From NCBI GenBank assembly GCA_001510575.1, contig LNGK01000008.1, forward strand, positions 632,340 to 696,339: a stretch of DNA of 64,000 bases, given 5' to 3'. The translations under genes and the position numbers were made by a program. Under the pieces are notes generated by a model. That model was not told the origin of the DNA. It saw nothing but the letters and a program-made list of their open reading frames with translations, and searched no databases. Below are positions 45,996-58,499 of this stretch, piece by piece. Position 1 is the first letter of the stretch, and each line of letters begins with the position of its first letter. This DNA is from Knoxdaviesia capensis (Eukaryota > Ascomycota > Sordariomycetes > Microascales > Gondwanamycetaceae).

Positions 45996-47949
45996 TTAGG
46001 TCTTGCGAGTGGTACGCTTGGTGACCTCGGCCTTGCTAGGCTCAGCGCCGGTGGCGGTGGCCTTGGAGTCCTTCTCCTTCTCAGAGGGAGCGGCGGCCTT
46101 TCCAGTAGGCTTGGCCGGGGCGGCAGTGGGAGAGCTGAAAGCAATGCTAAGGATACCTCCGACGAAGAAGAGGGCAACAAGGGCAATGGCACCAGACACC
46201 TCAGGCACGAACTGGATGGCCTCAAGAGGGTCACGCTTGAAGAGGAACTGGAAGAGCTCAACCTTCTCGCGGATGTAGTGGCCCGGGTTGTCGAGGAACT
46301 TGAGGTCGCTGGGCGACTTGGGGGTGGGGGGAGTCTCGGGCTGCTTGGGGGTCTCGGCATCCTTGAGAGCCTTCTCCAGAACAATCTTCTTGTGGAAGGT
46401 CTCCTCGGCCAGCTTGTCAGCATCCTGAACGGAGTGGCCGACATAGATGTTGTTGAACATGATGTCGTTCTGCATAGTCCAGATCTCGAAGCCGATGGCA
46501 CCGATGGGCTCGAAGTTGGAGGGGGTCTTGTCCTCGTAGTAGTTGGGGTTCTTGATTTTGCGAGGAGCCCAAGGTCCCTTGTAGGCCGGGTTGTCGATCA
46601 TGGGAGCGGCCCACTTGCCCTGGTAGGCAGGGTTCTTCATGAGAGGCTTGGTCCACGGGCCGCATCCAGCAGCCTCGGCGCACTTGGGGTTGGGGACGGT
46701 GGGGGCGATCCAGTCACCATCCTCTTCATCATCCCAGTCCTCGGGCTTCTCAGCATCCGGGTCGGGGATGGCGGTGGGCTCATCCTCGAGCCAGTCCTCG
46801 GGCTTGACGGCGGCCTCATCAACAATCTCGTAAGGAGCATCTTCATCCCAGTCCTCGGGCTTCTTGGCCTCGGGGTCGGCGATGCGGGCCTCGTCAACCC
46901 AGGTATCAGGCTTGGAGTCCTTGTCATCGTCAATCTCCTTGGGGGGGTTGACGGGGGGGTTGAAGTCCTCAAAGAGGCTGCCCTCCTTGATGAATTCACC
47001 GTTGCGCTTCATGGCGTAGGTGTTGTTGGGGTGGACGATCAGAGTGTAGAGCTCGGTGGTCTTGAGGATCATGGCGGAGGGAGCGCTGGCAAGGTGCTTC
47101 TCCTCGTACTCGCCGGTCTTGGGGTTCTTGTGGTTGAAGATGAAGTGGACCTTGTTGGTGGCGCCGCACTTGTCGGGGCCGAACATGATCACGTAGGGAG
47201 TGGCGTTGGAGAACTCCTCCTGGTGAAGCGCCTTGTTATCGCGCAGCAGCTTGAGGTAAGCTCCACCGCACTCGAGGCCGTCTAGAAAGGGAAGAGGTTT
47301 TGCGTTAGAATTGGAGTGCACAAGGGCTGAGGAGGGTAATGATTCAAGCGAGACTTACTCTGCAGCTTGACCTCATACTGCACAACGAGAGTCTTGCCCT
47401 TGTTGTCGAGCTTCTTGGGGAACTTGGCCGAGATGGCGTGGTGGGCAGCGGCGTTCTTGACAACAAGGCCGGGGTTGCCCTCCATGCCCTTGTACACCTT
47501 GGGCTCCTCAACGGCCCACTCGCCAACGTAAGCCCACTCCTCACCACCATGGGTGTCCTTCTTAGCGTTCGAGGGCTTCCATCGCTTCTCCCAGCCGGTG
47601 GTGAACTGCTCGATGAAGTCGGCCTTGAGGGTGGTCGGCTATAGTAAAGAGAAGGAGGAATGTGAGTTAGTCATCATTCATTGTGTCAAGATGTCGGCTT
47701 GGTAAGGGTGAGGAATGGAAGTGTGTGAGGAACTAGGTAACCGCCCGCTCAGCCGAAAGTGCGGAAGTTGCGAGAGCGGAGGAAAATGAGAGAAAAACTT
47801 ACGGTGAAGGTGGGAGCTTCGGGAAGGTCGGCGGGGGTTTCCGGCTCGGCCACGGTCTCGGGCTCGTCGTGGCCGTGGTTGTCGTGGCTGCCGTGGGCGC
47901 TGGCGCTCGCAAGCAGAGCAGCGGCGAGAAGGCCACTGGTGAATCTCAT
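45996..47949 (-). CDS. clxA: Calnexin (ER membrane lectin chaperone)
   Basis: Type I ER membrane chaperone that binds monoglucosylated N-glycans on folding glycoproteins. Exons (minus strand) are 47949-47803, 47638-47359 and 47281-45996, giving 570 residues. Order: signal peptide MRFTSGLLAAALLASASA; luminal lectin domain with GLECGGAYLKLL and FGPDKCGATNKVHFIF; P-domain with KPEDWDEDAP-type repeats (three KPxDW/KPEDW and paired NPAYKGPWAP-type repeats); a membrane segment near residue 510 (GAIALVALFFVGGILSIAF); and a short basic cytosolic tail ending KRTTRKT. The ATG was chosen for its signal peptide; an in-frame ATG at 48138 would bury it. Upstream, TTAAATA near 48,190 (minus) may serve as the TATA element. 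Many calnexins are induced by the unfolded protein response, but no such element was identified with confidence here. Confidence 0.96.
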
Positions 47950-50900
47950 AGTGGCGGTTGTGATGGGGGTTTTGAGCTGTAGAAGAGAAGCAGGATGGAA
48001 GAGATTAGAAATTGGGTTCACTCTTGGGATCCTTGCGAGTCCGGACCAACCACTGGAATTCTCGGGAGACACTGTGGGCAGATGGCAGCAGATGGCAATC
48101 CCAACAGATGCAAGATGCTCCTGTAGTTGGAAGTGCATGTGGCAGAGACAGAGGGAGGGAAAGATAGCAGATACTTACAGAGGGTATTTAAGTAGCTAAA
48201 GGAAAAGGTAAAGGACTCAAACACACAAAGCCAAGCTCTGATCAAAGAAGCTTGGATAGAGGAGAGGAATGAAAAGGGAGAGAGAGAAAGCAAAGGAAAG
48301 GCCTGCTAGAATTAACTTCAAGCAAACAAAGTCTTCCTTCTTAAATGATATCCAGATGGATAATCTTGGAGGAGGGGAAAAGGAGGGAGGAAAGGCAAAT
48401 AGTTGAAGAGAGAGGAAGAGGGAAAGGAAGAAAAAAAAATAAGGTGAGAGCCGAGAGAGAAGTCGTTGGTATTTCTACTTCACCATGGAAAGACGAAGAA
48501 CCATCGGCACAGTGAATTTGCGTCAAGAGTTCAACGTGTCCTTTTTGCATGGGTTAAAAACACCACTATAAAGAAGCTGCCAAAGTCTTCAGTTGCGAAA
48601 AGAGAGCTATTCTCAATTTTGGATTCTGCCACATGTGGCCTCTGCGTACCAGGGACTTGGTTTAATACGCTGCATGCAGCCGTTTCGCCACCTGAGGAGA
48701 AGAGTGCCGCAAGGTACCAGTGACTCCGCCTTCTTCCCCAATTGGTTGACGCGGGGCGGGCGGTGAGGAGGTTTTTGCTTAGGGTTGCGTGGATACTTTC
48801 CGTCGTTTTTTGAGGTTGTGAAGAAGTGGCTGGAAAACAACCTTGTCCAGCAAAAAATGCAATTGGAAGGAGCCACCCAGCCCCAGCTGTTTTGTCTCGT
48901 CCCTGGCAGGTCGGGACAGCGTTGCAGTCTTGTTTGCAGGAAGGAGCTGTCTGTAGGGTTGCACCTTCCCGTCTTGAGAAATCGGCAAGGCGAAGCTTCC
49001 TTCCTACCGGTTGGCGGTATAAAAAAGGCGATGACTTAGCAATATCAACTATCGATCATGACACATTTCCTCTCTCCTTTACCTAGCCTCACTTTCGTCC
49101 CAGATAAATGTCGTTCCTTTTTCCCCCTCGTGGCTACAGTTTGTTACATACAGCAGCATCTCTTGAATATCCTGGAACGTGTTTGAGCACCGGGTCAATC
49201 TGTCCCGGAAGCATACAGAACGAAGCCCTAAAAGACCACCCATTATTGGCTATAAGCTCCCGACAAAGTGGCCCGTAATTCGTTGCTACCAAACCACCAC
49301 CGACACAACTCAATCGGACCAATCCACCGACCGGCGGCATCGTCGTTCTTTTGCCTTTTCTGCTCGAACTTTATGCGTCGATCGTTCAGGCGCTAAATCC
49401 CAAACCTGCCTGGGGGAGGCACCCCAGGGAAGATGACAACAGAGCATGTCTCTCGCCATCGCCCAGATATAATCAGCGGGAATCATCGCCAAACAGAAGA
49501 AACAAACAGCTCTGTTCCGATAGCCCTCTCCAAAGCCTTGTGTTCCTCGAAATTCCAATCCTTCCAGTTAGGCCACCGTGGCTTTCCCATGTCGTATTCC
49601 CGGAGTCCCCACGGCTAACGTATTAGCTGCATACACTTCTTTCTTTTTTTTTTCTTTTTTTTTCTCCTGTGTGACATTTCGAATTCTACGTGAGAGGCTC
49701 CTCTTCTCAAGCAATGGCGGGGCGGTTTTCCAGTCTTTTTCCCATGGATCTCGCACTTTGCAAGGGGATCCAAACCCGCTTGTAGATTACCGTGCTCCGA
49801 TCTCTATCTGCCAACGCACGCAGGAAACGACGATAGGGTTATATGTGGGCATTCTATGCGCCTGGACGAACTCGACACGTTGTCCTCCAGACCAGATATA
49901 TGTGGCATGTGTGGCCAATCGGGGTTTAGTTTGCATGCATTTTCCTCTTTTTTTTCTCTGCCTTTTCATCTATCGGAAGGTTCCAAGCCTCACGTATCGT
50001 TTATTCCGTCTCCATATTGGAAGATCTCGGCGTTTGGGCCCGCGTGGTTAAGTGGGTTGGGACTGGAAAACGCAGCAATATGCAAGGGAAACCATAGGAC
50101 GAAGACCCGTCTCCCGTTCAAGAGCCCGTCTAACCGCTAGTGCTTCCGGTGGCCATGTTTCAATATGGTACATGCATAGGTTTCTGGGTGGGGACAGCGG
50201 CCACTTCGGCAGCCAGGTCTCCAGTCCGGCCGTTTTTCCTTGCATTGAAAGAGTCTCTAGCCAGATCTTGAACACAATCGGCATATCTCAAACCCCCGAG
50301 GACATGATAAGTCTGGTAGTATCTTTCCAGAGTATCCTCAAGCGAGCCGGAACACAAACCGTCAGAATCCCACGGCATGTCTTGATCTCCTGTCTAAGTT
50401 TAGCCAGGCCAACATGAGCACGACATACTGTCTTGGTACCACGCCCGCCCGTCGTCTGTCTCGTATGACCAGTAAGTCAGTCAACCCTCTCAAACGCCGC
50501 CCAGCGGCAATCTATTTGAAAGGCATGTGTCCTTCCTTCCGAAGTTATATGAGGGGTGAAACGTTGGAGAATAGCCGAGTCCCCGAATTCTTGTCAAGAT
50601 GGGACGGGTAATTGGGAGAAGATATGGGACTCGGAAGCAGCTCATCAATCCGCCAGCCTCCAGATCTATCGTTCTTCGACTCGATGGAATCTTGAATCGC
50701 GGCATGGGCTGTAAGTTGTCAATATAAAACAGAGTGGGTGGTTCCGAGGATAGAGTGTTCTTGATATACCTGCCACGGATCTGCGTTGGCCTGGGCTGTC
50801 TCCAAACCACAGTGTCAGCCATGCTGGTCGTGTAAATAAGGCAGATTGGTGATCAAGACGCTAATAGTCGGATGGGGTATCAAGACATGTATATCGCAAA

Positions 50901-51240
50901 TGAACATCAGAGGGAGAAGTCAAGTTTGAAGGACGCATGTGTGGCAGTTGCCACAAGGTGGTATATCAGCATTACAGAGCCCGCAGGCTCATGATTTCCA
51001 AAACCGAAAAAGGTAAAAATAATACACCGGATAAATCCAACCAGCACACCAGAGAAAGATAAATATCCCCCGAAGTGCACCACCAGGAAATTCTCTCCCA
51101 TCCAGTTGCTCCCCTGAACCGCCCCTCCAACACCTCAATCAAACCCTAGGTTCATGAGGCGTATCCATCATTGAAAAAAAAGGAGAACACACATCATATC
51201 CGCCTCTCCCTCCCATCCCGTTCACAGCCAGTGAAGGCGC
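47950..51240. other. Intergenic region
   Basis: 47,950-48,600 is calnexin promoter and leader (purine-rich on the plus strand). 48,700-51,240 contains only short ORFs without domain content. I see no gene or RNA gene. Confidence 0.45.
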
Positions 51241-52100
51241 TTACAGAGCGAAGATGACGGCCAGGAGCCCGAGCAGGCCGGCGCCGGTCGACAGGCTCAT
51301 GGCGGCGGCGGCGTTGGGGCTGGTGGTGGCGGGCGACTCCGACTCGTCGGTCGACGTGGGGTCGCTGGACGAGGTGGCCGAGGCGGTGGGGTTGACCGAC
51401 TGCGAGCCGGATGCCGAGGCGGAGCCCGAGCCCGAGCCGGAGCCGCTGCTGCCGGAGCCATTGGGGGTGCCCTCATCGGCGTTGTAGACTGGGTGCAGTT
51501 ACAGAGCGTTAGTTTTTTTGGTTTTTTTTTTCTTGCTCTGACTTCTTCTATCATTCTCTCTTTTTTTTCAATTGTCCTGCGGTGGTGCCAGAGACGAGGA
51601 CTTACAGTAGGTCTTGATGCACTGCTGCTGGCACTTCGAGTAGGCGTCGATGGCCTCCGGGGTGCCGTTGCCCTGGTCGCACTCGGCAATGCACTCGGTG
51701 GTCTTGTTGGCCTGGTCCTCGCTAGGGTTGGGGACCTGTGATACGAAGAAGAGCAAGTAACATCCAATTAGCATTTCATGTCTTGGCCAACTTGCTGCGT
51801 GTATAAGTGGTGCATGCAGTCCGTCACCGTGACATCATGCATGCACTGGAGAAGTACACACGACGGCGCCCGCGAACACGCCCGCAATTGGGCAATTTTC
51901 TTTCTTCGAAGGAAGTGGGGGGAAAGACTTACAGGCACGCAGTGGGAGCGGCAGTCGACATCATCCTCGGGGCAGGCCAGCAGACACTTCACCTCCTCGG
52001 TGAGGTCGGTGGGAGTGGCGGCCGACGACGACTCGGTGGCGGTCTGGGCCGACGCGGTGATGGCCAGAAGACCGGCAACGACGAACGAAGTGAAACGCAT
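51241..52100 (-). CDS. Secreted GPI-anchored Cys-rich protein with paired CX3C motifs
   Basis: Function unknown; predicted cell-surface protein. Exons (minus strand) are 52100-51933, 51735-51606 and 51488-51241, giving 181 residues. The signal peptide is MRFTSFVVAGLLAITASA. The mature part has exactly eight cysteines in two blocks: CLLACPEDDVDCRSHC (CX3C-X6-CX3C) and CIAECDQG...CQQQC (CX3C-X15-CX3C), followed by a Gly/Ser-rich and Ser/Thr-rich stalk and a hydrophobic end (LLGLLAVIFAL) preceded by an Ala/Ser-rich segment, the pattern of a GPI-attachment signal. An N-glycosylation site (NKT) lies between the blocks. Each Cys block is encoded mainly by its own exon. A TATA element (TTTATATACC, 52151-52160) is 55 bp upstream. 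It may be a cell wall structural or effector-like protein; no activity can be assigned. Confidence 0.87.
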
Positions 52101-55100
52101 TTTGATGGGGGAGGGTATATGAAGAAATTATAGAGAAGAAAAAAAAGAAGGGTATATAAAATGGTCGTGAAGAACGAGGCGGAAGAATTAATTTTTTCGT
52201 TATTAAAAGATGCTGCGCGAGACTATGTGTGTAAGTGAAGGCGAACGAGTGTACTCCGAAATATCGACGGGGAAGAGATTATGGTCCTAGAAGGCAAGAA
52301 AGAAACAAAAACGAATGGACAGAAACGACTGAAGAAGTACGATAGATCAAAGAAGAAAAAAGGAAGAGAGAAGAGACACAGCATATGGAACGGGCTGGAG
52401 GAGGGAAGCGCAGTATTTAAAACCAAGCTGAGGAGGGTGGGAGCAAGAGTCTTTTCTTTTGGGGGGGGGCGCGCGTGTAACTCCAACGGCAGCATAACAA
52501 CAAACGCATCAAGGAAGAAAAAAAAGGAATGAGAAACCCCCCGAGAATGCCAAGCAGGGCCGAGCGGTCCCAAGATTGGAGTCTCCAGTTTGACGGCATT
52601 TCCCATCCCCAAGACCAGACACTCTCGCTGTGTTTCCCTCCTGCGATCTGTGATCTCTCGCTCTCTCCCTGAGTGGAGGGTCTCGGCTACCAAGATCTAC
52701 AGCTTATCACCTGTGAGTCTCTCGCGCACGTTCTTGTTGTTCTCTCTCTTTCTTTCTCTGTTTCCCTCACCCGTGATGTCTTCCTTCAACTCTCCCGCGG
52801 TTGAAAAGCCAGCGAAAAGGTCGCATCGAAATGAAATTTGGGGCCGCTCCAACATGCACTCCACCCGCCAGCACAGCACAGCACCACCATCACACCCCTG
52901 CCCCGTCGCTTGATGGGGCCATTGCATCAAAAGAGAGAAAGAGAGAGAGAGATTGAAGGTTAGGCGACATTGGACCCCTGTGCGCTTGGGTTGCTGAAAC
53001 CACAGCCGTAGACGCTACGCTTCGCGCCTTTTCACGGGCCATTTTATGCTGTTCGCCGTGGGCTTGACATTATGCCCTTTGGGTCTGCTGTTACTTTCAG
53101 ACTTTCTCGTATTGGAAACACACGAGGTGCAGGGAACATTTGGGGAAATCGCCGGATATCTGGGGAAGTGCATGCACCAAGAGAGGACATCGGCCAAGAC
53201 GGTGGCCTCTTTTGGTGAGCGGCGAAATCTCCTCCCAATCCCCTTTTTTTTTCTTTTTTTTTCTTTTTTTTAGCTTCGTGAGTCGGGCGTTCTCGTGATC
53301 TTTTTTTTCTTGGTCTGCATTCTGCATGCGTGGGGAAATACGAGAGGCATCGGGCCTTGACTGCTCGTAATTGTGAAAGATGGGGGGCCAACCGACAGGA
53401 AGAGAAGGGGAATACGGGATTGCTGACGATGTCTATGACAAAACCGTGGTGACACGAATGAATGCACGAGGTCGCCTTCAACTCTCGTCGGTTCTTTTTT
53501 TTTTCTCTCTTTTGTTGTTTTTTGACTGTCTGTTTGTGTCTCTCATGTTGTGGCAACGTCCCTCCATGCGGATTTCCCAGACATTCTCAAAGACACACGC
53601 CCCTTCGACGCCCAGGAATGCCAGAAGCGTGACAGTGTCACAAACATCCACCCACACTCAACAGTCATAACCTTGCGAGATTTCTTCTCTTCTTCCAGTT
53701 TTCCTCTTGCTGAGAGACCTGAACTTGTGTCAGTTCGCGTCTAAGCTCTGTCTGGAGTTCAGCTCGCCCCCCGGCGACGACGATCATCAGGCAAACCGCA
53801 TTAAATTGAGGACCCCCTCAGCCACTGTGAAAAGGAAAGTTTTCTTGTTCTCACGGGCTGTGTACGGAGAGAAAGAAAAAAAGAAAAAAAGGTTAAATTG
53901 TGACGGGTGGCCGGACTATACCTAAATTGGACTGTGGTTCCTGAGATCAGACCAAGGAGGGCACAAACCAGGAACCGGATGTGTGTGTGTGGTCCAATCA
54001 CGTCTGGCACTGTCTGAGGTATAATTTCCTTTGAATGAAGGAAAGCAGAGGGAATGACTTGCCGAGGACCACTCTAAGCAAGCTTCACTCAGTCTCTCTT
54101 TGTTTCTATCTGTACGTACTCTGCACTGTAAGGGATGGTAGAGTCTCACTCTCTGTCGCTTGGTTCCCTCGATTCCATCTCCTGTCTTGCTCTCATTATC
54201 GAATCCTGGAAGAGCTTACATACATATACTCAGAGGAAGTGAGTGCCTGCTCCTCCTGTGAGTTGTAAACAGCTCCGAGATGCATGCATACTTACAGGGC
54301 AAGCAAAGCAAGCAAGCTGGAGGGCAAAGCAGGGCACCTCCCTCCCGTCGATCCCGGCCGAGAAGAGTTTGGACGAAAGAAAGGCACTCTGCCCTTGCGC
54401 ATCTGTCTGTCTTCCTCCCCATCCAGCTGATATGATTCCAGATTTGTTCAGGGGTTGTGCTTCAGGGGAGACCACCGCGGCACCGCCTCTCCAATGCACC
54501 CATCAATCCATCTTCGGGCCTGCGAACAGTAGGTTCATGCATCAACAGCCACTAGTTCTCGTCGTCTCGACATTCCCGTTTGGCTGGCCTCCGAAGCACA
54601 CCTGTCAATGCTCAGCCGCGGTCGTCAATTATGCACCGCGAACACCCGCAGATCCTTCCCCCCCTTTTCGGCTCCATGTGCCCACCCCATGTTTTCTTTT
54701 GTTCCTCTGAGCTTGCCTTCATCTGAAGAAGAAGAAAAGAAGAAGGGAAAAGAATGTCACCACAACGCAGGGGCCTTTGGCGTGTCATTTGACTTCCCCG
54801 TCGGGTGTGGTGTGTGTGTGTGTGTGTGGTCTGTGGCCAGGGCGCCGTTCTGAAGATATTGCGTTCCTTCGGATATGGGTTAAATGACGCCGAGAGCGTG
54901 GTTATTTCCCATTTACCAGGCCTTTCCGCCTTCCCATTCTGTCGATAATCGTTTCTCCCTTTTGAGTATCTGTCAATTGGTGTTGTCTGTTCTCAATCTT
55001 GCGCTGGTATCATGACTGGCTGGTAATTGATCTTCTTCTTCTTCTTCTTTTTTCGGAGCCGAAGAGAGATACGTATATGTACTGAACAAAATGGCCATGG

Positions 55101-55900
55101 CGAAAAATGAAGGAGACAGAACCCTACGATATCTGTGGTATTATCTGCCGTCCCGAGCCAGTTCACGGCAGTAGTCCTGGCGTTTTGCATCCATAGTCGA
55201 CATGATCGGCCTTATCTTTCCCCCTGGCTGTGTCGTCACATCGTGACAAGCCTGGGGACCCAAGTTGTCAGCATGTTAAATGCCTGCGAGGACTGACTTC
55301 TCACAATCGCAGCTTGACACGGAGATGCTCCGTGCTCACCAGCAGATGCACTCTATTTTGACAGCAATATGTGTGTACTACCAGTCCTATTCAGTTCGCT
55401 ATGTCAGTTTAAGGTTCACACTCGGACAAGCGTGCAGGGCCTCTCATCGTAGTCGTTCTGTGATACAATATTTACAGCACTGTGTCGTACCAGGCTTCAT
55501 ACACGCCTATTCCACTTGAAGAGTCAAAAACACCCATTATATCGGGGGTGGAGATAACATCACACACACCCTGTCCCTGCCAACTTCTTCACTCTAAGCC
55601 CACCACCAGGTTTGAGCCAGTGAAATGCCACTGTTGAAGCACACGCGAAAAACTTATAGCACAGAGCCCATCGTCTAACCCACTGTACTGATGATGCCAT
55701 AATCAGGGAATTAATTTTTTTTCTTCCCTCTAACCCTTAGACCACATCGCATATCTTTCCAGTCGGAGAGCTTCAATTCACCCCACCTAGAATCTCTTCA
55801 GAGCCTCAACCTCGATTCGACCTGTTCCGGGCTATCCCCTCACATACACACACATACATACATAGATCCGCCAAGATAGCCACAGACTCATTCCGGAATC
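52101..55900. other. Intergenic region
   Basis: Almost 3.8 kb with no supported gene. It holds CT-rich tracts (52,600-52,800), poly-T near 53,240-53,275, a GT microsatellite at 54,810-54,828 and a TTC/TTCT run near 55,030. The last 300 bp are the mde1 promoter. Confidence 0.45.
52151..52160 (-). promoter_or_regulatory. TATA-like element before the GPI protein
   Basis: TTTATATACC on the minus strand lies about 50 bp upstream of the ATG at 52100, implying a very short leader if used. Confidence 0.35.
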
Positions 55901-56931
55901 ATGGCCGAAGTCTCCCCCGACCACAGCGAAAACCACCATCTGGTGCAGTCGTCCGACCCGAACCACCCCGCAAACCTGATTCCCTCGCTATGCGCCAAGT
56001 TCTGGACGCTCGGCTGGGTCACCGGAACCGGCGGCGGCTGTTCGATCCGTGACAAGTAAGCTTCTGTCTGCCTGTTTCTGCCCCCGGAGGTCGTCTGTTG
56101 CGTTTGAGAGAAAGGAAAAAACAAAGGACAACGGCGCCGGCGATGGCAGCGCCAACAAGGCCTCTCTCTCCCGCCTCGATGAAACCCTAACCCTAACACA
56201 TCAACCCCCCACCGCCCACCGCCAGGGATCTTGTCTGGATTGCGCCGTCGGGCGTGCAAAAGGAGCTGATGAAGGCCGAGGACCTGTACGTGCTCCTCCT
56301 CTCGCAGCAGAAGCCGTCGCCGGCGCCGCGCACCTACGTGCGCGCGCCGCCGTCGGGCCGCCCGTCGCAGTGCACGCCGCTGTTCCTGGCGGCCTTCACG
56401 AAGCGCGGCGCCGGCTGCTGCATCCACACGCACTCGCACTGGGCGGTGCTGGTGACGCTGGTGCTGGAGGCGCGCGGCGACACGGTGTTCGAGATCAACA
56501 ACATCGAGCAGATCAAGGGCTTCGGCCGCGGCCACGCCAAGCCCGGCAACCTGGGCTTCCACGACACCCTGCGCATCCCCGTCATCGAGAACACCGCCCA
56601 CGAGGAGGACCTGACCGAGTTCCTCGAGGCGGCGATGGACGCCCACCCGGACGCCTATGCCGTGCTGGTTCGTCGGCACGGCGTGTATGTGTGGGGGGAT
56701 AACGTACACAAGGCGAAGACCCAGTGCGAAAGGTGAGTTGTGGCCCCTCCCCCCCTGTTGCTGGAGATGTTGACTGCGGAACCGGCTTTTGACTGACCGG
56801 TGCGACTCTCTGCCTGTAGCCTGGATTACCTCTTCCAGCTTGCCATCGAGATGAAGCAGTTGGGCATCCCGTGGATCAGCGACATCCCGGTCGTCAAGAC
56901 CAAGCGCCAGTTGGAGTTGGAGCAGGCCTAG
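55901..56931 (+). CDS. mde1: Methylthioribulose-1-phosphate dehydratase
   Basis: Zinc enzyme of the methionine salvage pathway; dehydrates 5-methylthioribulose 1-phosphate to the 2,3-diketone, in the cytosol. Exons are 55901-56055, 56226-56732 and 56820-56931, giving 257 residues, the normal length of the class II aldolase-fold family. Conserved markers are TGTGGGCSIRDK across the first junction, WIAPSGVQKELM, the metal ligands His119 and His121 in CIHTHSH, INNIEQIKG carrying the proton-donor Glu, and the third ligand His203 in RRHGVYVWG. The end is SDIPVVKTKRQLELEQA. Intron 1 (170 bp) contains a run of telomere-like CCCTAA units. The gene is convergent with SEC20, with only 187 bp between stop codons. 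Together with SAH hydrolase it points to intact methionine recycling. Confidence 0.95.
56182..56198. repeat. Telomere-like CCCTAA units in mde1 intron 1
   Basis: AAACCCTAACCCTAACA lies about 30 bp upstream of the intron 1 acceptor. It holds two full CCCTAA units and includes CTAAC sequences able to act as the branch site, so splicing alone may explain its retention. Confidence 0.6.
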
Positions 56932-57118
56932 ATAGATTCTCTGTTTATACCATGACAGACTCCACCGTACTCAGAAAAAAGAGTTGAGAACAGAAGCGTA
57001 GCGCGCATGTGTCTTCAAAAGTTCTTTCCATGTACCTCCGTAACTTATACACTCTAAATTCCCGTTTCATTATGCTCGTAATAGTACCATGACGGCCGTG
57101 CGTCGCATGTGTGCTGCC

Positions 57119-58499
57119 TTACAACTCGTCCTTCTCGCGGACAGGTTCCGCTTCAACGGCCACGTATTCCACCGCTTCGAGGTCAGCCGCCTCATCGGAG
57201 TCCACAGAGCCATCGATAATTTTCCCAACCTTCTCCACCATGCTATCCTCAGCGTCTTCTTCCGGCCCACTACCCGCGTCTTTCTCCTCCAACACCGCTG
57301 GGCTGGGAGCTTCGACCTTGGCCGTCGGAAGACTCTCATCCGGCAGACCAACAACCTTGGTCGCCGCCTGGTTCCCCCCACCCGCCGACCCCGCCCCCGC
57401 CCCCGCCGACTCCTGCCCCGCACCGGCACCACCACCACCACCACCGGCCCCGCTGTGCACAACGGCCGACCCAACACGCCACCCGGTGCCCAGCACCAGC
57501 CGCAGCGGCAGCCACACCAGCCACCACAGCGGGCCGTACAGCAGGCGGCGGAAGAGCAGCCAGGCGGCGGTGGCCAGCAGCATGTACAGCGTGGTCTGCA
57601 GGTACCACGTGTCGGACTTCTGCGACGTCAGCAGCGTGGCCAGCAGGTCGCGCGACGCCGCCAGCACCGAGTCCAGCGACGTGTACGACTCGTCCAGCTG
57701 CGCCAGCGCCGCCGTCGACTCCGTCAGCGTGCGGTGCGCAAAGTCGCTGCGCGCCAGCTCGCCCGCTATCAGCTCGTGCGTGCGCCGCAGCGCCGCCGTC
57801 ACGTCCGTGCTCGCCCCCACCGCCGCCTGCTCCTCCCCGTTCAGCGCCGTCTGGTGGCCCCCGCCGCCGCCGCTGCCCGCTTGCATTGTGCGTCGGCGCG
57901 GCCGTTGCAGCGGGGGGGCGGCGTCGCTCGGCGTCGTGGGCCTGCCGACGGCCGGCGAGCCTGGTGCGGGGGAGGCGTCGCCCGAGGTCGGCTGGTAGTA
58001 GGTCTGCACAAGGAGTTTGCGCTCGAGACGTTGCGCGTCGAGGAGGTGTTGCTTCGCGGAGAGTTGGGCTTGTCGAAACGCTATCCTAGAACTAAAAGGG
58101 AGGGGGACCAAAAGGCCACATGTTAGAACCAAACAACAACAGTCTACAGCACCAAAAAAAAACAAAACAACAGAATGCTACCTACCTCGCAAGATCCCGA
58201 ATCACCGTCTCAACACCGTCCTTCAACCGCCGCCGCCGATGCGCCGCCTCGCTCCCGTTGGTCCCGGCCGGCAGGTCCTCGACCTCCTCCAGCAGAACCT
58301 CGGCGTCCTCTTCTTCATCCCGCAGCGTCTGGCCAATCTCGGCGCTCAGCTCGCCGCTGACGCTGTTCTCCTCGGAGATCGACAGCGGCACCGATCCCGG
58401 CGAAAATTCGAGCGTGGCCAGCCTCTCGATCAGCTCTTTGACCTGGGCGGTCGTCTCTTGCAGGGCGGTCAGCCGCTGCTGAAGGCCCTCGAACGACAT
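57119..58499 (-). CDS. SEC20: ER SNARE protein Sec20
   Basis: Q-SNARE (Qb type) of the ER membrane acting in retrograde Golgi-to-ER traffic with Ufe1, Use1 and Sec22. Exons (minus strand) are 58499-58186 and 58085-57119, giving 426 residues. Residues 1-110 are coiled coil. The SNARE-like helix is in the middle (SDFAHRTLTESTAALAQLD..., DSVLAASRDLLATLL), directly followed by a hydrophobic segment (about residues 264-303, LYMLLATAAWLLF). The luminal part is low-complexity Gly/Ala then acidic, and ends VREKDEL, a retrieval signal. Saccharomyces Sec20 ends in HDEL, so the tail strongly supports the identity. Two insertions of Gly/Pro-rich sequence make it larger than average. A telobox inverted repeat lies about 220 bp upstream. 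Confidence 0.9.

Noticed and set aside
46278..47285. Plus-strand ORF of 335 codons opposite calnexin
   Set aside because: Antisense shadow of the biased calnexin coding strand; composition Gly/Val/Leu only, no motif.
27000..56931. Methionine-cycle gene cluster (SAH hydrolase plus MTRu-1-P dehydratase)
   Set aside because: The genes are 28 kb apart with many unrelated genes between; no cluster is supported.
57089..58126. Plus-strand ORF of 345 codons opposite SEC20
   Set aside because: Arg/Gln/Pro-rich shadow; SEC20 on the minus strand has the SNARE, membrane segment and KDEL tail.
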